Positions 9,648 to 18,887 of a stretch of DNA of 64,000 nt are shown piece after piece. Below the pieces are notes generated by a model. The model was not told the DNA's origin. It saw only the letters and a list, made by a program, of their open reading frames with translations, and made no database searches. The translations under genes were made by a program, and so were the position numbers. The DNA lies in assembly GCA_030374805.1 (NCBI GenBank), contig JARGSG010000019.1, positions 496,001-560,000 of the forward strand, read 5' to 3'. How positions within the stretch are numbered: position 1 is the first letter of the stretch; the number at the start of each line of letters is the position of its first letter. The DNA comes from Gracilaria gracilis. Its lineage: Eukaryota; Rhodophyta; Florideophyceae; Gracilariales; Gracilariaceae.

Positions 9648-10757
9648 TCAGACATATGGCCTACGCTGCGCACTTACTTCAATTTCTTGTGTGAAATCGA
9701 TGCGCAACTGTGACGCCTCCAAGTCTGGGCGCCTATGATGTAGCGCTTCATTAAGGTCGCACTCATCTTGAAGATGAAAAGATAGGTCGGCTGGGTCGTG
9801 GTGGTTGGCACAATCTGCCTCCGAAGGTGGAGGAACATCGGGAGAGCTGTCATTGTCGATGGAAAAGTTATGGAGTTTGCAACAGATTGAGATCACTCTT
9901 GCCTTGTTGACGACAGAGCCGCGAAGCGGCCTCCAGAACAAACCCCATCTACCCACAAGAATTCCAAAGCTTTGCTCGATGAACGAGCGTGCAGAAGAAT
10001 GCCAATAGTTAAAACAGCTCTTCGAAGTGCTCAACGATCTGCCAGGCCAGGGCATCAATATTCTATTCGTGCATTTATATGGATCGTCGGCTGCTATCCA
10101 GTATCCTGGGACAAGGTTCTCTTCTCCTCCTTCAAGTAGAGCGGCGAAGCCACTCATCGCGAATGCCGTACTATCGTGAGTTGATCCAGGCGACATGCAC
10201 GATATATAAGTAAAGCGGTAGTCAGAATCGCACATTGCTTGAAGATTGAGAGCAAAGAATCCTTTCCTATTATAGTAAGTAGATGAATTGGCCACCTCCG
10301 ACGATGACGGTTCCGTTATTTTGATAGCAATACCATCGAGAGCCCCGCAACACATATCTAGAGCACTCGGTTCGCCTCTCGAGAACTTCTTTTCAACTCT
10401 AGAGAGCCATTCTTCATCCTTGTAGTGAAAGAATAAGTGAAGAATTCTATTTAGGGTGGTAATGGTGTCGTCAATATAGTAGTAAACTGAAGATGGCGAG
10501 AGCTGGTGTGCCATGCCGATGTCTAAATATGAACCGCCAGCTAACCATCGTATGGTCACTGATAGTCTAAGCAGCGGCGAGCTCTTGCGAAACTTGCAAT
10601 TGGAATGTAATGCGATTTTTTCCGCAAGGGCAATGAAACACGTCTGTGACATCCTGTATATTCTTTTGAACCACCGAGAGGGCGTTCCTGCCATTATAGA
10701 AGAAAACATAAATCTTCCTCGATAAAGCGTGTGCTCCCCGCGACCGAGTTCTCTCAT
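9648..10757 (-). CDS. PIF/Harbinger transposase (DDE_Tnp_4)
   Basis: A 369-aa open frame from ATG 10757. It has the nuclease core of the DDE superfamily endonuclease family: a first Asp in CCGALDGIAIKI, a second in MSPGSTHDSTAFAMSG, and the Glu in SARSFIEQSFGILVGRW. The helical N-terminal part includes RLSVTIRWLAGGSYLDIGMA and the Ser-rich recognition helix SPSSVYYYIDD. It would cut the element ends and insert at TTA/TAA. Length and all three catalytic residues fit an active transposase, and no break is visible. It may now lack cis function because the hAT lies between the gene and the right TIR. Confidence 0.9.
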   Translation of the reverse strand: MRELGRGEHTLYRGRFMFSSIMAGTPSRWFKRIYRMSQTCFIALAEKIALHSNCKFRKSSPLLRLSVTIRWLAGGSYLDIGMAHQLSPSSVYYYIDDTITTLNRILHLFFHYKDEEWLSRVEKKFSRGEPSALDMCCGALDGIAIKITEPSSSEVANSSTYYNRKGFFALNLQAMCDSDYRFTYISCMSPGSTHDSTAFAMSGFAALLEGGEENLVPGYWIAADDPYKCTNRILMPWPGRSLSTSKSCFNYWHSSARSFIEQSFGILVGRWGLFWRPLRGSVVNKARVISICCKLHNFSIDNDSSPDVPPPSEADCANHHDPADLSFHLQDECDLNEALHHRRPDLEASQLRIDFTQEIEVSAQRRPYV

Positions 10758-11421
10758 GTTTTCTAATATGATTGCCGAAGCAGTAGCAGCTGTGATGTAG
10801 GCTTTTTCCTGTTCCTGCCTATTACGGCTGCGGCAATTCCGATTTTAAGGTGCTCGCGCTTCATTCTGAAGTCGGATGTTCAAATTTGTCCTAGAAACGC
10901 TTTTGGACAAAGATATGGATTCACAGCAGTACAGTCTTCGAGGATGATTGCCTCGTTTTTAAGCTGATGAAAGATTCTATTGAGGTTTACTTCTGTTTTT
11001 ATACAAGTCAAAGAGAACTGATTTACGTGAAACGAATGAGTAGTGGACGCTATTTTGTACATCTGTTACCGTGCTTACATCAAGGACTTTGCTACGCTGG
11101 TTATTTGCTTCGTTTACAAGCAATGATGAACGCCGTTACAATACAGAGCGTGATACATGCCATAAATGTTTGTAACGAAGGGAACAGCTACTTGACTGGA
11201 TGCTAGTTTGTCTTTGAAGACAACAGCTGCTGTTTGAACAAATCCTTGTAGACTGTAGTCATGCAAAATCCAAGCAAGTGTGCAAAGCACAAAGAACGAC
11301 TAACACAAAGTGGCGTAACGTAGAGGTGCGCAGGGTTCTGGTATCGCAGCGGATGAAGTGAGAGCCTCAAAATCGAAAGAGAGAGGAAGTGGCGGCGGGA
11401 TGAGGATGGCTGTGTTAAGAG
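10758..11421. other. PIF element interior without a gene
   Basis: Noncoding PIF/Harbinger DNA between the transposase 5' end and the hAT insertion. Upstream regulatory sequence for the minus-strand transposase probably lies here. The hAT target copy GTTAAGAG is 11414-11421. Confidence 0.6.
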
Positions 11422-11449
11422 CAGTGTTGCACAACTTGAATAAATTTAT
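11414..11449 (+). repeat. hAT left TIR plus 8-bp target duplication
   Basis: GTTAAGAG followed by CAGTGTTGCACAA; the first 28 bases of the end match the opposite terminus at 25 positions. Confidence 0.9.
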
Positions 11450-11879
11450 TCCTTCTCCCCTCCGTCACACCCCCGGAGTCGAAAACTTTGTCAGTCACAG
11501 GCCTCCGTCGCGGTTTTGAAGAAACTTAGACAAAAGCAGAAAACCGTGACGTGTTTTTGCCACACATGCATTTCAAGAGTTCACTCAGGCCTCTGACCCT
11601 TTTCGCATATGCATGCTCGTTCCAATAAACGCCGGCCATTATTTAAGTGGATGAAAACGCAAAAATGTTCCGTTTGTCTTTACTGCAAGCGCCGCTTAGT
11701 AACTTTGTTATACTAAGCGCCAACAACTTGAGAAAGAAGGCAGATATCAATGGTTACTGTTCCTGTTTACCAGTTACCAACATTTGTGCCCATACTCCTC
11801 ACCCCACATTGTCATTCACACTTTCTGCCCCATCACACTTTCTGCCCCATCTCACGTCTTTCGCACATTGTCTTCTCAA

Positions 11880-12160
11880 TGAAAATGCCAGCATCTTCCG
11901 AACGTGAAACTCACACTCTCACTTCCATAACGCCACCCACTCAACGTAATCTACAACCCCAACACAGAACGCGATTACTGCACACAACAAATCCTAAAGT
12001 GCCGAAAACCAGTCCTCTTTACATTCCTGGTTATGTTGTTACACACGAGTGTAAATGTGGTAACCGAACTTTGTCTACCGTCTGCCACAATGTGGGTGGA
12101 TGTCTGAGTGAGAACGCGTACGTTAAATCTTCTTATGTCGTACATTCTCTACCTGACTGA
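11880..12160 (+). CDS. Small unrecognised frame inside the hAT element
   Basis: A 93-codon plus-strand frame opening with an ATG at 11880. It is Thr/Pro/His-rich at first, then has a Cys-bearing tail (HECKCGNRTLSTVCHNVGGC). I do not recognise it. A nearby 17-bp direct repeat (CACTTTCTGCCCCAT, around 11819-11850) suggests low-complexity expansion. It could be another captured fragment or chance. Confidence 0.2.
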
Positions 12161-12339
12161 CAATCTTTGTCTTTGAACTCACACCTATCTCTCTACCTTC
12201 TTATATATCTCAACAGTGCGAACAAAAAAGGATTTACGGGTTCGTCTAAGGAAACCTAAACTTGCAATGATGTATTTAGGTAGTGACTAGTACAAGACAG
12301 TAAAGTATCATACTATGTAGTTTTCACTGATCTTGTCCT

Positions 12340-14473
12340 TTACTCTGTCCTCGCTAGACGTGTTGCGCTATGTGTAGAAGTAGTTCTCGAGTGAGTTCTA
12401 GGCTTCAGTCTTGGACTTGCAGCCGCCAGCAACTTCCATCGAATCAGAGGATCGTAGACAAAGGCCTCCATCATCGAAAGAAGAGATTGACGCGCATCGC
12501 TTCGCAGCACCTCCATGGCGACTTGGGACGTCTGTCGAAAATGTCCGTCAACGCCGCATGGTTCCAGAGCATCAACAAGCATGCGGGTCAAGCGAAACGG
12601 AACTCGTTCAGGGTACTTCTCCCGTTTCATCGCCACTTCGAAACAGTCGCCAAAATCGATGTGCATGACTTTCCCAGTGTCTCGCTCGATCATCAAATTT
12701 GATGGGTGTCGGTCACCTAGACCAAGTACATATCCCATCATCGATGTTGTCGCTAGTGATTTGGCGTACATAGTTCGCCGTGCAAACCATATTTCGGAAT
12801 TACGACTCTTTAATTACAAGACCTTGGCGATGTCTACACCACCTGTGTTCTGCAGCATGAACTCAAACAACTCTACCTTTTGGAGAAGAGGAAGGCGGTC
12901 CGGTTCGGGGGCTTTTCTGAGCATGACCCTGTGCTCCACATTCGGCATTATCTTTCGAACTTCACGGTATTCTTTGACCAAGGAGTGCAGCGTATCGCAG
13001 CCAGGCACCCAGCCAATGAGACCGGCCTCCCCAGAAAGAGCAATAACTGGATATGGATTCAACCCAACTTTGCTTAATGCTTCCTTTTCACTACTCTTCG
13101 AAAAGATTTTGTTGACCAAACTAAACACCTGCATAACTCTTTCATCTTGACGCATATCTTCATGTCCCTTCAAGAGAAAGTGGTACTCTTCACCATCACT
13201 GCCAATTACAGATAGCTTTCGCGGCCTCTGCTTGCTCGTCATCGGGCATACGAAGGAAAGCGATCATTTCTTCGAGCTCTACCAGAATCTGAGCGTCAAC
13301 AACTCTTTCGTACGCTCGAGGGTATCCTTCGCTTACTCTTGCTGTCAGGTCCAAATCAAGTCGTTTGCGAGCGTTCCTCAAGTAGTACTCGGCGTCATCA
13401 AGCTTGGAGGGATTTGTTCTTCCTTGCTTTACAAGCATCATCGTCCTGTAGAAAGACCCATGATAGGTGTTAGGCCGCAGGTACCCAACCCATTCCTCAA
13501 ACTCATCCCATCGCCCAAGATCGAGAGCAACTGACGCCCCCTTCCCCTCTAGTGCAAGTTCACAGAGAGCACGAGGACTACTGACACAGGCTTGCCTCGA
13601 CTCCAGTACAAGTTCATTAAGCTCCTGCCATTCTCCAATCTCGTTTAAACAGCGAAGTCTACCAAGCAAGCTTTTCCATTTTGTCTTCTCAGAGTAAAGA
13701 ATATTGCCTACTGAACCAAAATCAATGTCAACCTTCTTATACTCAATCAGGGCCTCATCCCACTTCTGCAGCTTTTCGAACCACATTTCTCTTATTTTGG
13801 CACCTTTCATTGCCTGGTAGTGGTCCAAGGTACCAATTGCAGACTCAAGGTTGTTCAGGCGATCATATATTGAAATTAGACCGTCTTCACCGTCGATGTC
13901 CATATCGATCATTTCCGGCTTTCCGATGTGGTGCGCGTAGTCCAATTCTCGATAGAGCACAGCCTTGGCAAACGCACCACACCTACATGCAGCACGAGCG
14001 ATTTTCATGTTGCTTGTCGGGAGGGGCTTCTCGTCATGATCCATGAATTCATATAGGTTCAAAAGGGACTGTAGAATATTCAAAGGTATCGTCTCAGAGC
14101 AAAGAGCTAATTCCAGGTTACTTACAAGCTTCACTTTTGATTCTGAGCTCAGGGGATGTTTACAACACGATAAGAAGGCCGCATTGAACAGCAATTTCGT
14201 AAATTGGGGATATGACTCGGAAATCCGTACGCAAGCACGAAACGCTGGTGACCCAGATTGCTCCAACATAGCCGCTCCGAGATTCGAATACCATCGAACC
14301 CAATCATCTTCACTGAAACTTGGTCGCACTTCCCATTTCTGTAATAGAACAGCTTCCGTAAGGTTGTGCTTACGAGAAGTTGGGTTCCGGTTCGAATTCG
14401 AAATATGGCACATTTCTACAACCTCTCTTCTTCCCAAGGCCAAGCTATGTCTAGCATAAGGCATATCCGTCAT
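12340..14473 (-). pseudogene. TOR: Captured fragment of the TOR kinase gene (FAT + kinase)
   Basis: The 5' part (13196-14473) encodes TOR FAT-region sequence close to mTOR: EDDWVRWYSNLGAAML, LLFNAAFLSCCKHPL, SLLNLYEFMDHDEKPLP, SAIGTLDHYQAMKGA, LDLDLTARVSEGYPRAYERV. It then jumps, with a frame change near 13200-13240, to kinase sequence TSKQRPRKLSVIGSDGEEYH, LLKGHEDMRQDERVMQVFSL and GLIGWVPGCDTLHSLVKEYR. The FRB domain and first part of the kinase N-lobe are missing. A TAA (12814-12816) replaces the Trp of KLLWLKS. After it the same frame continues with [15 protein letters not shown] (catalytic loop) and [20 protein letters not shown] (metal-binding DFG). FATC is absent. No introns are evident. 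It lies wholly within the hAT borders, so it is a transduplicated pseudogene rather than the cell's working TOR. Confidence 0.9.
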
Positions 14474-14593
14474 TGTCCGGTGACCCTTTAGGACTCTTGA
14501 GTCTGTTTGGAGAACGCTTCGCGCATCATGTTCATCTGATGCACTCCCCTGTTCGCCGAGATACTGTTGGAAGTTGACACCGCCCAGCCCGTT

Positions 14594-17065
14594 CTATGAA
14601 AATAGACGACGCATAACTGCAGTGTCCGGAAGCTGCCCGCTTTCATCGTCGTCGTCATCCAGATCCGAAAAGCAATCTTCTACATTCGCCCCTTCCCCAA
14701 CGACCTCTTCATCATACGTTTCGATTTCATTGTCCACCTCGAAGAACGACGCAAACCCTTCTGTGTTACCAGGGGTCATTCCCAGTGTCTCAGCTTGTGT
14801 TGCAGAACCTACGGTAGCTGTAGACTCCAGAACTTGTGATGCTGTTCCAGTAGGGTTTTGGTAAACAGGTCCAGACACCTGCTGCTCGGTATGATAACCG
14901 GTGGTTGGTCTAGATCTGACGTTCATGCGGCTTCGTTTCCGGGAGGTGAGAGCCCGATTAAAGGCACAAAAGATCATCTTCTCCACCTTGACTGGGTGGA
15001 GTCTGTTTCGAGTTGGAGTTCTTATTCTCCCCTGGAGACTGAAACTCCTCTCTACGCTGGAGGAGGATGGACTTACCGATAATATACGAAGAGCAAAGTC
15101 CTTCAGTGTAGGGCTTTCCCTGTACTTCATCCAGTATACCACGGGGATGTTCTTGAAAGCCATAAGTACGTCTCTCTGAGCAGGGTTGTCTGCTTGCGCT
15201 CTCCACGATAGACGGACATAATTAGGCTCTTCAAATAGACGGTGTACGGCCCCATCTACACCTCCGGAGCTCGGTAGCTTCTGTGTTGATGGAAACACAT
15301 TCGATTCGACATATGCTCGGATATGTTTCAGAATTGCCGCGCTATATTCAGTGCACTCATCATTAATACTTCGTATGTCCAAGAAGTATGCGACATAATG
15401 TAACGAGGTTAACAGTGGTATCTTCCGACCTCCTTCATCCAGACGACCACGAAAGCAACTCATGATCTGCTTCTTCCGTTCTGCGGTAAAAAACGGAGTC
15501 AAAGGCAAAGAACATAGCTCACGTTGCAACTGTTTCGTTGCCGGGTAGACCTGAGATATAACAGAGCTGTCTTCGTCAAATATGCGTAAGTATTGTCGCA
15601 CAAGTCGGAAGGCATAGTACAAGTCCAGGCACATGGTGAAGACGGTGTTGTCTCGAACTGTAGCCACGAAATGATCTCGTTTGTGTGAACTCCTTCCACC
15701 GTACAAGGTTTTCGAAAAGTCCGGACAGTCCACCAGTTCCCGATACACATTCCGGCCTCTTATAAACGAACAGAGCATCATTTCGAAACTAGCAAATCTT
15801 GTAGTAGCCATCAGCATAGGCAAAACAGCTGTTCTCAGCGGACGAACCCTACCACATTCGTCCAGCTCTCGGTGGGATGTCACGTATCCACTGTTGCGGA
15901 GGTTGTTGTTGTACTGTTCTTTCAGTTGCTTATAGCGGAAATAGAGCTTCGAGTGCTTCCGCATGTCGCTGACAATACCAGATACCGTATTCAGTATTTC
16001 ACTGATCCATTGGAGCTGCCCCATATCCTGCATTAACAAATTCGCTACGTGCGTTTGGTCCTGGCCGGGAATGATGTGATTGTGTTTCCTAGAAAGCTCC
16101 TCCTTGGCCTTCACGCAGGTGCTCGTATTATCACTTACGACTGCCGTAATGCGTGTCATATCACCGAAATGCTGAAAGACAGATTCCACCACGTCCGCGT
16201 ACAGTGACGAGTTGCAACTAGACGACCCCGTGTAAATAGATCGTAGAAAGTACGTGGTCCTCGACCTTTCCATACCTGTTATACTTAGCAATACATTAGT
16301 GACATTCTCAGAGCTAGCGTCGGTCCAGCCGTCGAAAATTAAAGTGCCATAGGTTTGCTTCAGCGACGACGTAATTGCAGACTTGACAAACGTCAGTTTT
16401 CTCTCGTAGTATGCATTGATGTTCTTACCTACCATCCGAGATATAGTCGGCACGTGAGCTTCCATTCGTGGATCAAGCAACCTTATGAGCTGAAAGAGCT
16501 CATTTTCATCCTCCCTCCGAGTCAAAATGCTGAATGGCAGCATATGATTCACAACTAACTGCGTGAGCAACTCATTAAATCGGGTTAGTTTAGATGCAAA
16601 CGCGTTTTGCTCACGAGCAACGACCGCCCTGTTACTTGTATGAGACGTAACAGGAGCAACTGTGTGTGGTTCTGGCGGGTGAACGGGAGGCACTGAAGCT
16701 CCAGCACTCTCGCGACGTCTTTTTGCGGGCGTTAGAGGTATTCCGAAACACTCGGATGGTATTCCACGGTTTTGATATGAGCGGGATAGGGATAAAGAGG
16801 ATTTCAAGAGCCGGACAATTGTATCTGGAGGAGTAAAGGAACATTGTAGTAAATGTTGACCGAGTTGGGTGGCATTCACACTGTTTGCCTTTGTTTGCCA
16901 CCCACATCCATTGCATGTGGTACAAAGGTTGTCGGTTAGTGAAGAGTTGTCACCGTTTGGCTGAAGTGCGAAACACTCGGAAGGCCACCAACTACGTTTT
17001 CGGCATGCTTTTCGAGATGTAGAGGACTGCGAGCTAAGAGGCACGCTACGATTGTCTGTGGACAT
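14594..17065 (-). CDS. hAT transposase
   Basis: An 823-aa open frame from ATG 17065. It begins with a BED-like zinc finger (CTTCNGCGWQTK, then LGQHLLQC). The RNase-H-like catalytic region contains FDGWTDASSENVTNVLLSIT and ITAVVSDNTSTCVKAKEEL, of the DUF659-like type, split by the long helical insertion typical of hAT proteins. The C-terminal hAT dimerisation domain reads VYWMKYRESPTLKDFALRIL then SPSSSSVERSFSLQGRI. It would bind the subterminal repeats, excise the element by hairpin formation on flanking DNA and insert with an 8-bp duplication. No break is visible. The acidic tail (DLDDDDDESG) precedes the stop. About 520 bp upstream to the right TIR probably holds its promoter. Confidence 0.93.
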   Translation of the reverse strand: MSTDNRSVPLSSQSSTSRKACRKRSWWPSECFALQPNGDNSSLTDNLCTTCNGCGWQTKANSVNATQLGQHLLQCSFTPPDTIVRLLKSSLSLSRSYQNRGIPSECFGIPLTPAKRRRESAGASVPPVHPPEPHTVAPVTSHTSNRAVVAREQNAFASKLTRFNELLTQLVVNHMLPFSILTRREDENELFQLIRLLDPRMEAHVPTISRMVGKNINAYYERKLTFVKSAITSSLKQTYGTLIFDGWTDASSENVTNVLLSITGMERSRTTYFLRSIYTGSSSCNSSLYADVVESVFQHFGDMTRITAVVSDNTSTCVKAKEELSRKHNHIIPGQDQTHVANLLMQDMGQLQWISEILNTVSGIVSDMRKHSKLYFRYKQLKEQYNNNLRNSGYVTSHRELDECGRVRPLRTAVLPMLMATTRFASFEMMLCSFIRGRNVYRELVDCPDFSKTLYGGRSSHKRDHFVATVRDNTVFTMCLDLYYAFRLVRQYLRIFDEDSSVISQVYPATKQLQRELCSLPLTPFFTAERKKQIMSCFRGRLDEGGRKIPLLTSLHYVAYFLDIRSINDECTEYSAAILKHIRAYVESNVFPSTQKLPSSGGVDGAVHRLFEEPNYVRLSWRAQADNPAQRDVLMAFKNIPVVYWMKYRESPTLKDFALRILSVSPSSSSVERSFSLQGRIRTPTRNRLHPVKVEKMIFCAFNRALTSRKRSRMNVRSRPTTGYHTEQQVSGPVYQNPTGTASQVLESTATVGSATQAETLGMTPGNTEGFASFFEVDNEIETYDEEVVGEGANVEDCFSDLDDDDDESGQLPDTAVMRRLFS

Positions 17066-17576
17066 GAACCTAGCTGCTGATTGCAAAAGAAATGAAACAA
17101 TGCATTACCGTACTGCGCTCTCACCCAATGTTGCGCACGAGAAGCATAGAAAAACTTTGATAGAACTTGGCGTGATGGAGAGGTTCAGTAGGTCAAAGGA
17201 AAGGGTAGTTGGGTAGAGCATGACGGTGTCGCGATATGAACGGAAGTCTGTGCGCCAGTGCTTTCAAGTCAAGAAAACTCTTTGGTGAGCGGCGACGTAT
17301 GACTGATATAATCTTGCAACTTGAGGCGCGTTTTTTTGGAGCGTATCTTGCGAATCAGTTGGTCCTGGAAGGACAACACGTGGGCGACGCACACTGTGCG
17401 TGCATTTGTAGCTGACTGTCAGTTTACTCAAAATGGGCACTTGCCCTTGTATTCAATGTATACGCTCATACTGAGTGTTACACGTTGAATACGAACCAAA
17501 CTATTAGGCGTGTAAGAAGTCGTGACACCGTCACAGAAGACGAAGAGAGCACCTCAATAAATTTTCTCTGGAGCCT

Positions 17577-17612
17577 ATAAATTTATTGAACTTGTGCAAC
17601 GCTGGTTAAGAG
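17577..17612 (-). repeat. hAT right TIR plus 8-bp target duplication
   Basis: Reads TTGTGCAACGCTG followed by GTTAAGAG on the plus strand; inverted partner of 11422-11449. Confidence 0.9.
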
Positions 17613-17621
17613 TCACTTCTG

Positions 17622-17676
17622 CCACCCATATACTATATTAGGCAAAGTATTGGAATGCCTAATAGCATATGGGTGG
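17622..17676. repeat. Imperfect hairpin near the PIF right end
   Basis: Arms 17622-17644 and 17656-17676 (CCACCCATAT..TAGGCA) pair over about 21 bp with one mismatch and a 2-nt bulge. The 11-base loop AAGTATTGGAA repeats part of the PIF terminus (AAGTATTGGAACGGCCC). This suggests an internal, older or duplicated terminus, or a transposase-binding subterminal structure. Confidence 0.6.
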
Positions 17677-17736
17677 TTCTCGAAACAGTCATATTTTATT
17701 CCCATGCGATACTAAAAAGTATTGGAACGGCCCTTA
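17660..17736 (-). repeat. PIF/Harbinger right TIR with TTA target duplication
   Basis: Ends AAAAAGTATTGGAACGGCCC at 17733, followed by TTA. Inverted partner of the left end at 8035. Confidence 0.85.
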
Positions 17737-18128
17737 AGCCGGCTCGTGCCAATCATCGCAATAAAACAGCAAACGAATTTCGTTCCTACAAGGCTACGCA
17801 ATTGCAAAGCAGAGAGTTTCAATCCGATTCGCATTTTGTTTTTGATTTCGCTGAGAAGGTGCTACTGCCTTCTATTCTTGGTCAAAAGTGTCAGCTCCAC
17901 TTTGTGACCGGTTTAAAGTTTGACTTTTTTTGGTTTGCATTTCAGTAATGATGGATTCACTCGCATCTATGGTCTCCCAGAGAGCCATTGGATATCTAAC
18001 AAGACTGAAAACAAAGTAGGATCAATGCTACACAACTGTTTATAGTTTACAGTGACAAACGCAGTTTCGGTTAGACGTTTAAGATTGCATGCTGACAGCT
18101 GTGGGAGGCAAAACAGAAACAAGTTCTA
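17737..18128 (+). pseudogene. DUF7869-like transposon gene remnant, middle piece
   Basis: This picks up where the 5' piece stops: after removing the PIF element and one TTA, the frame stays open. It reads SHFVFDFAEKVLLPSILGQK, IYGLPESHWISNKTENKVGS and RLHADSCGRQNRNKF. The last matches the 'HADNCGGQNKN' block I associate with DUF7869 proteins. In-frame stops (after WFAFQ and after LHNC) show decay. The piece ends at the DIRS-like insertion. Confidence 0.6.
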
Positions 18129-18331
18129 GTATTTCGAGGCACGAAGAAGCAGTTTTATCGACATCCGTGAGAGCGCTGGACACGTTTGCTGGTTCTCGGC
18201 GGCGGCTAGCTCTTCACCTCTGAGTGAAGGGAACAAGCCGTCGCGTGATCGAGCCACCGCCGCAACCATCGCCTCGCTCTCAGGAGTGTCCTTCACCTGC
18301 GCCGACCAGGCCGCAGTGCTTCTTCGGTCTT
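18129..18331 (+). repeat. DIRS-like split repeat A1
   Basis: Nearly identical to 23750-23952. Its end (CACCTGCGCCGACC..CTTCGGTCTT) is duplicated once more immediately downstream as a tandem of about 38 bp (to about 18370), which A2 lacks. Confidence 0.9.
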
Positions 18332-18446
18332 TCACCTGCGCCGACCGGGCCGCAGTGCTTCTTCGGTCTTAGCCCAGCGCAGTCGAGAGTCGTACACCGC
18401 CGTCGAACTGGCCCACCATGTATCGGACACATTTGCGACGACAGAA

Positions 18447-18830
18447 ATGCAGCGCAACGAGAGAAATCTTTATCAATGCGGCAGAAACATGCTTCGTTCA
18501 CAACATTCACTGTGGAATCTTAACGAGAGCCGGACTGCTGTGCCAGAGGCACGCAGATCACAAATAGAACAAAAGAAACGCAAAAAGCAGCACAACAAGA
18601 AGCAGCGCATGAAGCATACAAGCCGCAGTAACAGACACGCACTTGTTCTCAAGATTAAAGCCGAAGCGTTACGGCTGCAATTCCAAGTAATATCTTCGTC
18701 ACACAGTCCACAGAGTGCTTCACAATCAGAATCTACTCCCACCTCGGACATCGTAGGCCATACAAACGCAGGATGCGCAAACAACCTTCCACCATTAACA
18801 GCAACTCCAGAGGATGTGCGCATTGAATAG
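18447..18830 (+). CDS. Small basic protein frame in the DIRS-like element
   Basis: A 127-aa Lys/Arg/Gln/His-rich frame from ATG 18447 with a basic stretch (QKKRKKQHNKKQRMKH). No family was recognised. Its position ahead of the recombinase suggests an accessory nucleic-acid-binding protein or a leader region. It may be chance. Confidence 0.3.
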   Translation: MQRNERNLYQCGRNMLRSQHSLWNLNESRTAVPEARRSQIEQKKRKKQHNKKQRMKHTSRSNRHALVLKIKAEALRLQFQVISSSHSPQSASQSESTPTSDIVGHTNAGCANNLPPLTATPEDVRIE

Positions 18831-18887
18831 CAGACTTGGCAAACCAGCACAGCATACCTGCGTAGTGCTCCGCTCTCACAACCACGG

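Larger units (their letters stand above)
11422..17604 (-). mobile_element. hAT DNA transposon carrying a TOR gene fragment
   Basis: The left end CAGTGTTGCACAACTTGAAT (11422) and right end (reverse complement CAGCGTTGCACAAGTTCAAT, ending 17604) form a TIR of about 28 bp with three mismatches. They are flanked by a perfect 8-bp duplication GTTAAGAG (11414-11421 and 17605-17612), the hAT hallmark. The 6.18-kb element holds an open 823-aa hAT transposase and, downstream on the same strand, about 2.1 kb derived from the host TOR kinase gene. A perfect target duplication and an open transposase point to recent insertion into the PIF element. Confidence 0.93.
8035..17733 (+). mobile_element. PIF/Harbinger DNA transposon, interrupted by a hAT element
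   Basis: The left end GGGCCGTTCCAACACTTTTT (8035) and right end (reverse complement GGGCCGTTCCAATACTTTTT, ending 17733) are terminal inverted repeats, with weaker similarity reaching about 55 bp. Both are flanked by TTA (8032-8034 and 17734-17736), the 3-bp TWA-type duplication typical of PIF/Harbinger. The element carries the two family genes, a Myb/SANT-like protein and a DDE_Tnp_4 transposase, convergently arranged. A hAT element at 11422-17604 splits it. Without the hAT and one target copy it would be about 3.5 kb. Both genes are open, so it is young. Confidence 0.88.

Noticed and set aside
12340-14473. Functional TOR kinase gene
   Set aside because: FRB, part of the N-lobe and FATC are missing, there is a frame change and an in-frame stop, and it sits inside a transposon.
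8035-17733. PIF/Harbinger element as the carrier of the TOR fragment
   Set aside because: The TOR fragment lies inside the hAT TIRs and 8-bp duplication (11422-17604), so the hAT is the carrier; the PIF merely received the hAT.
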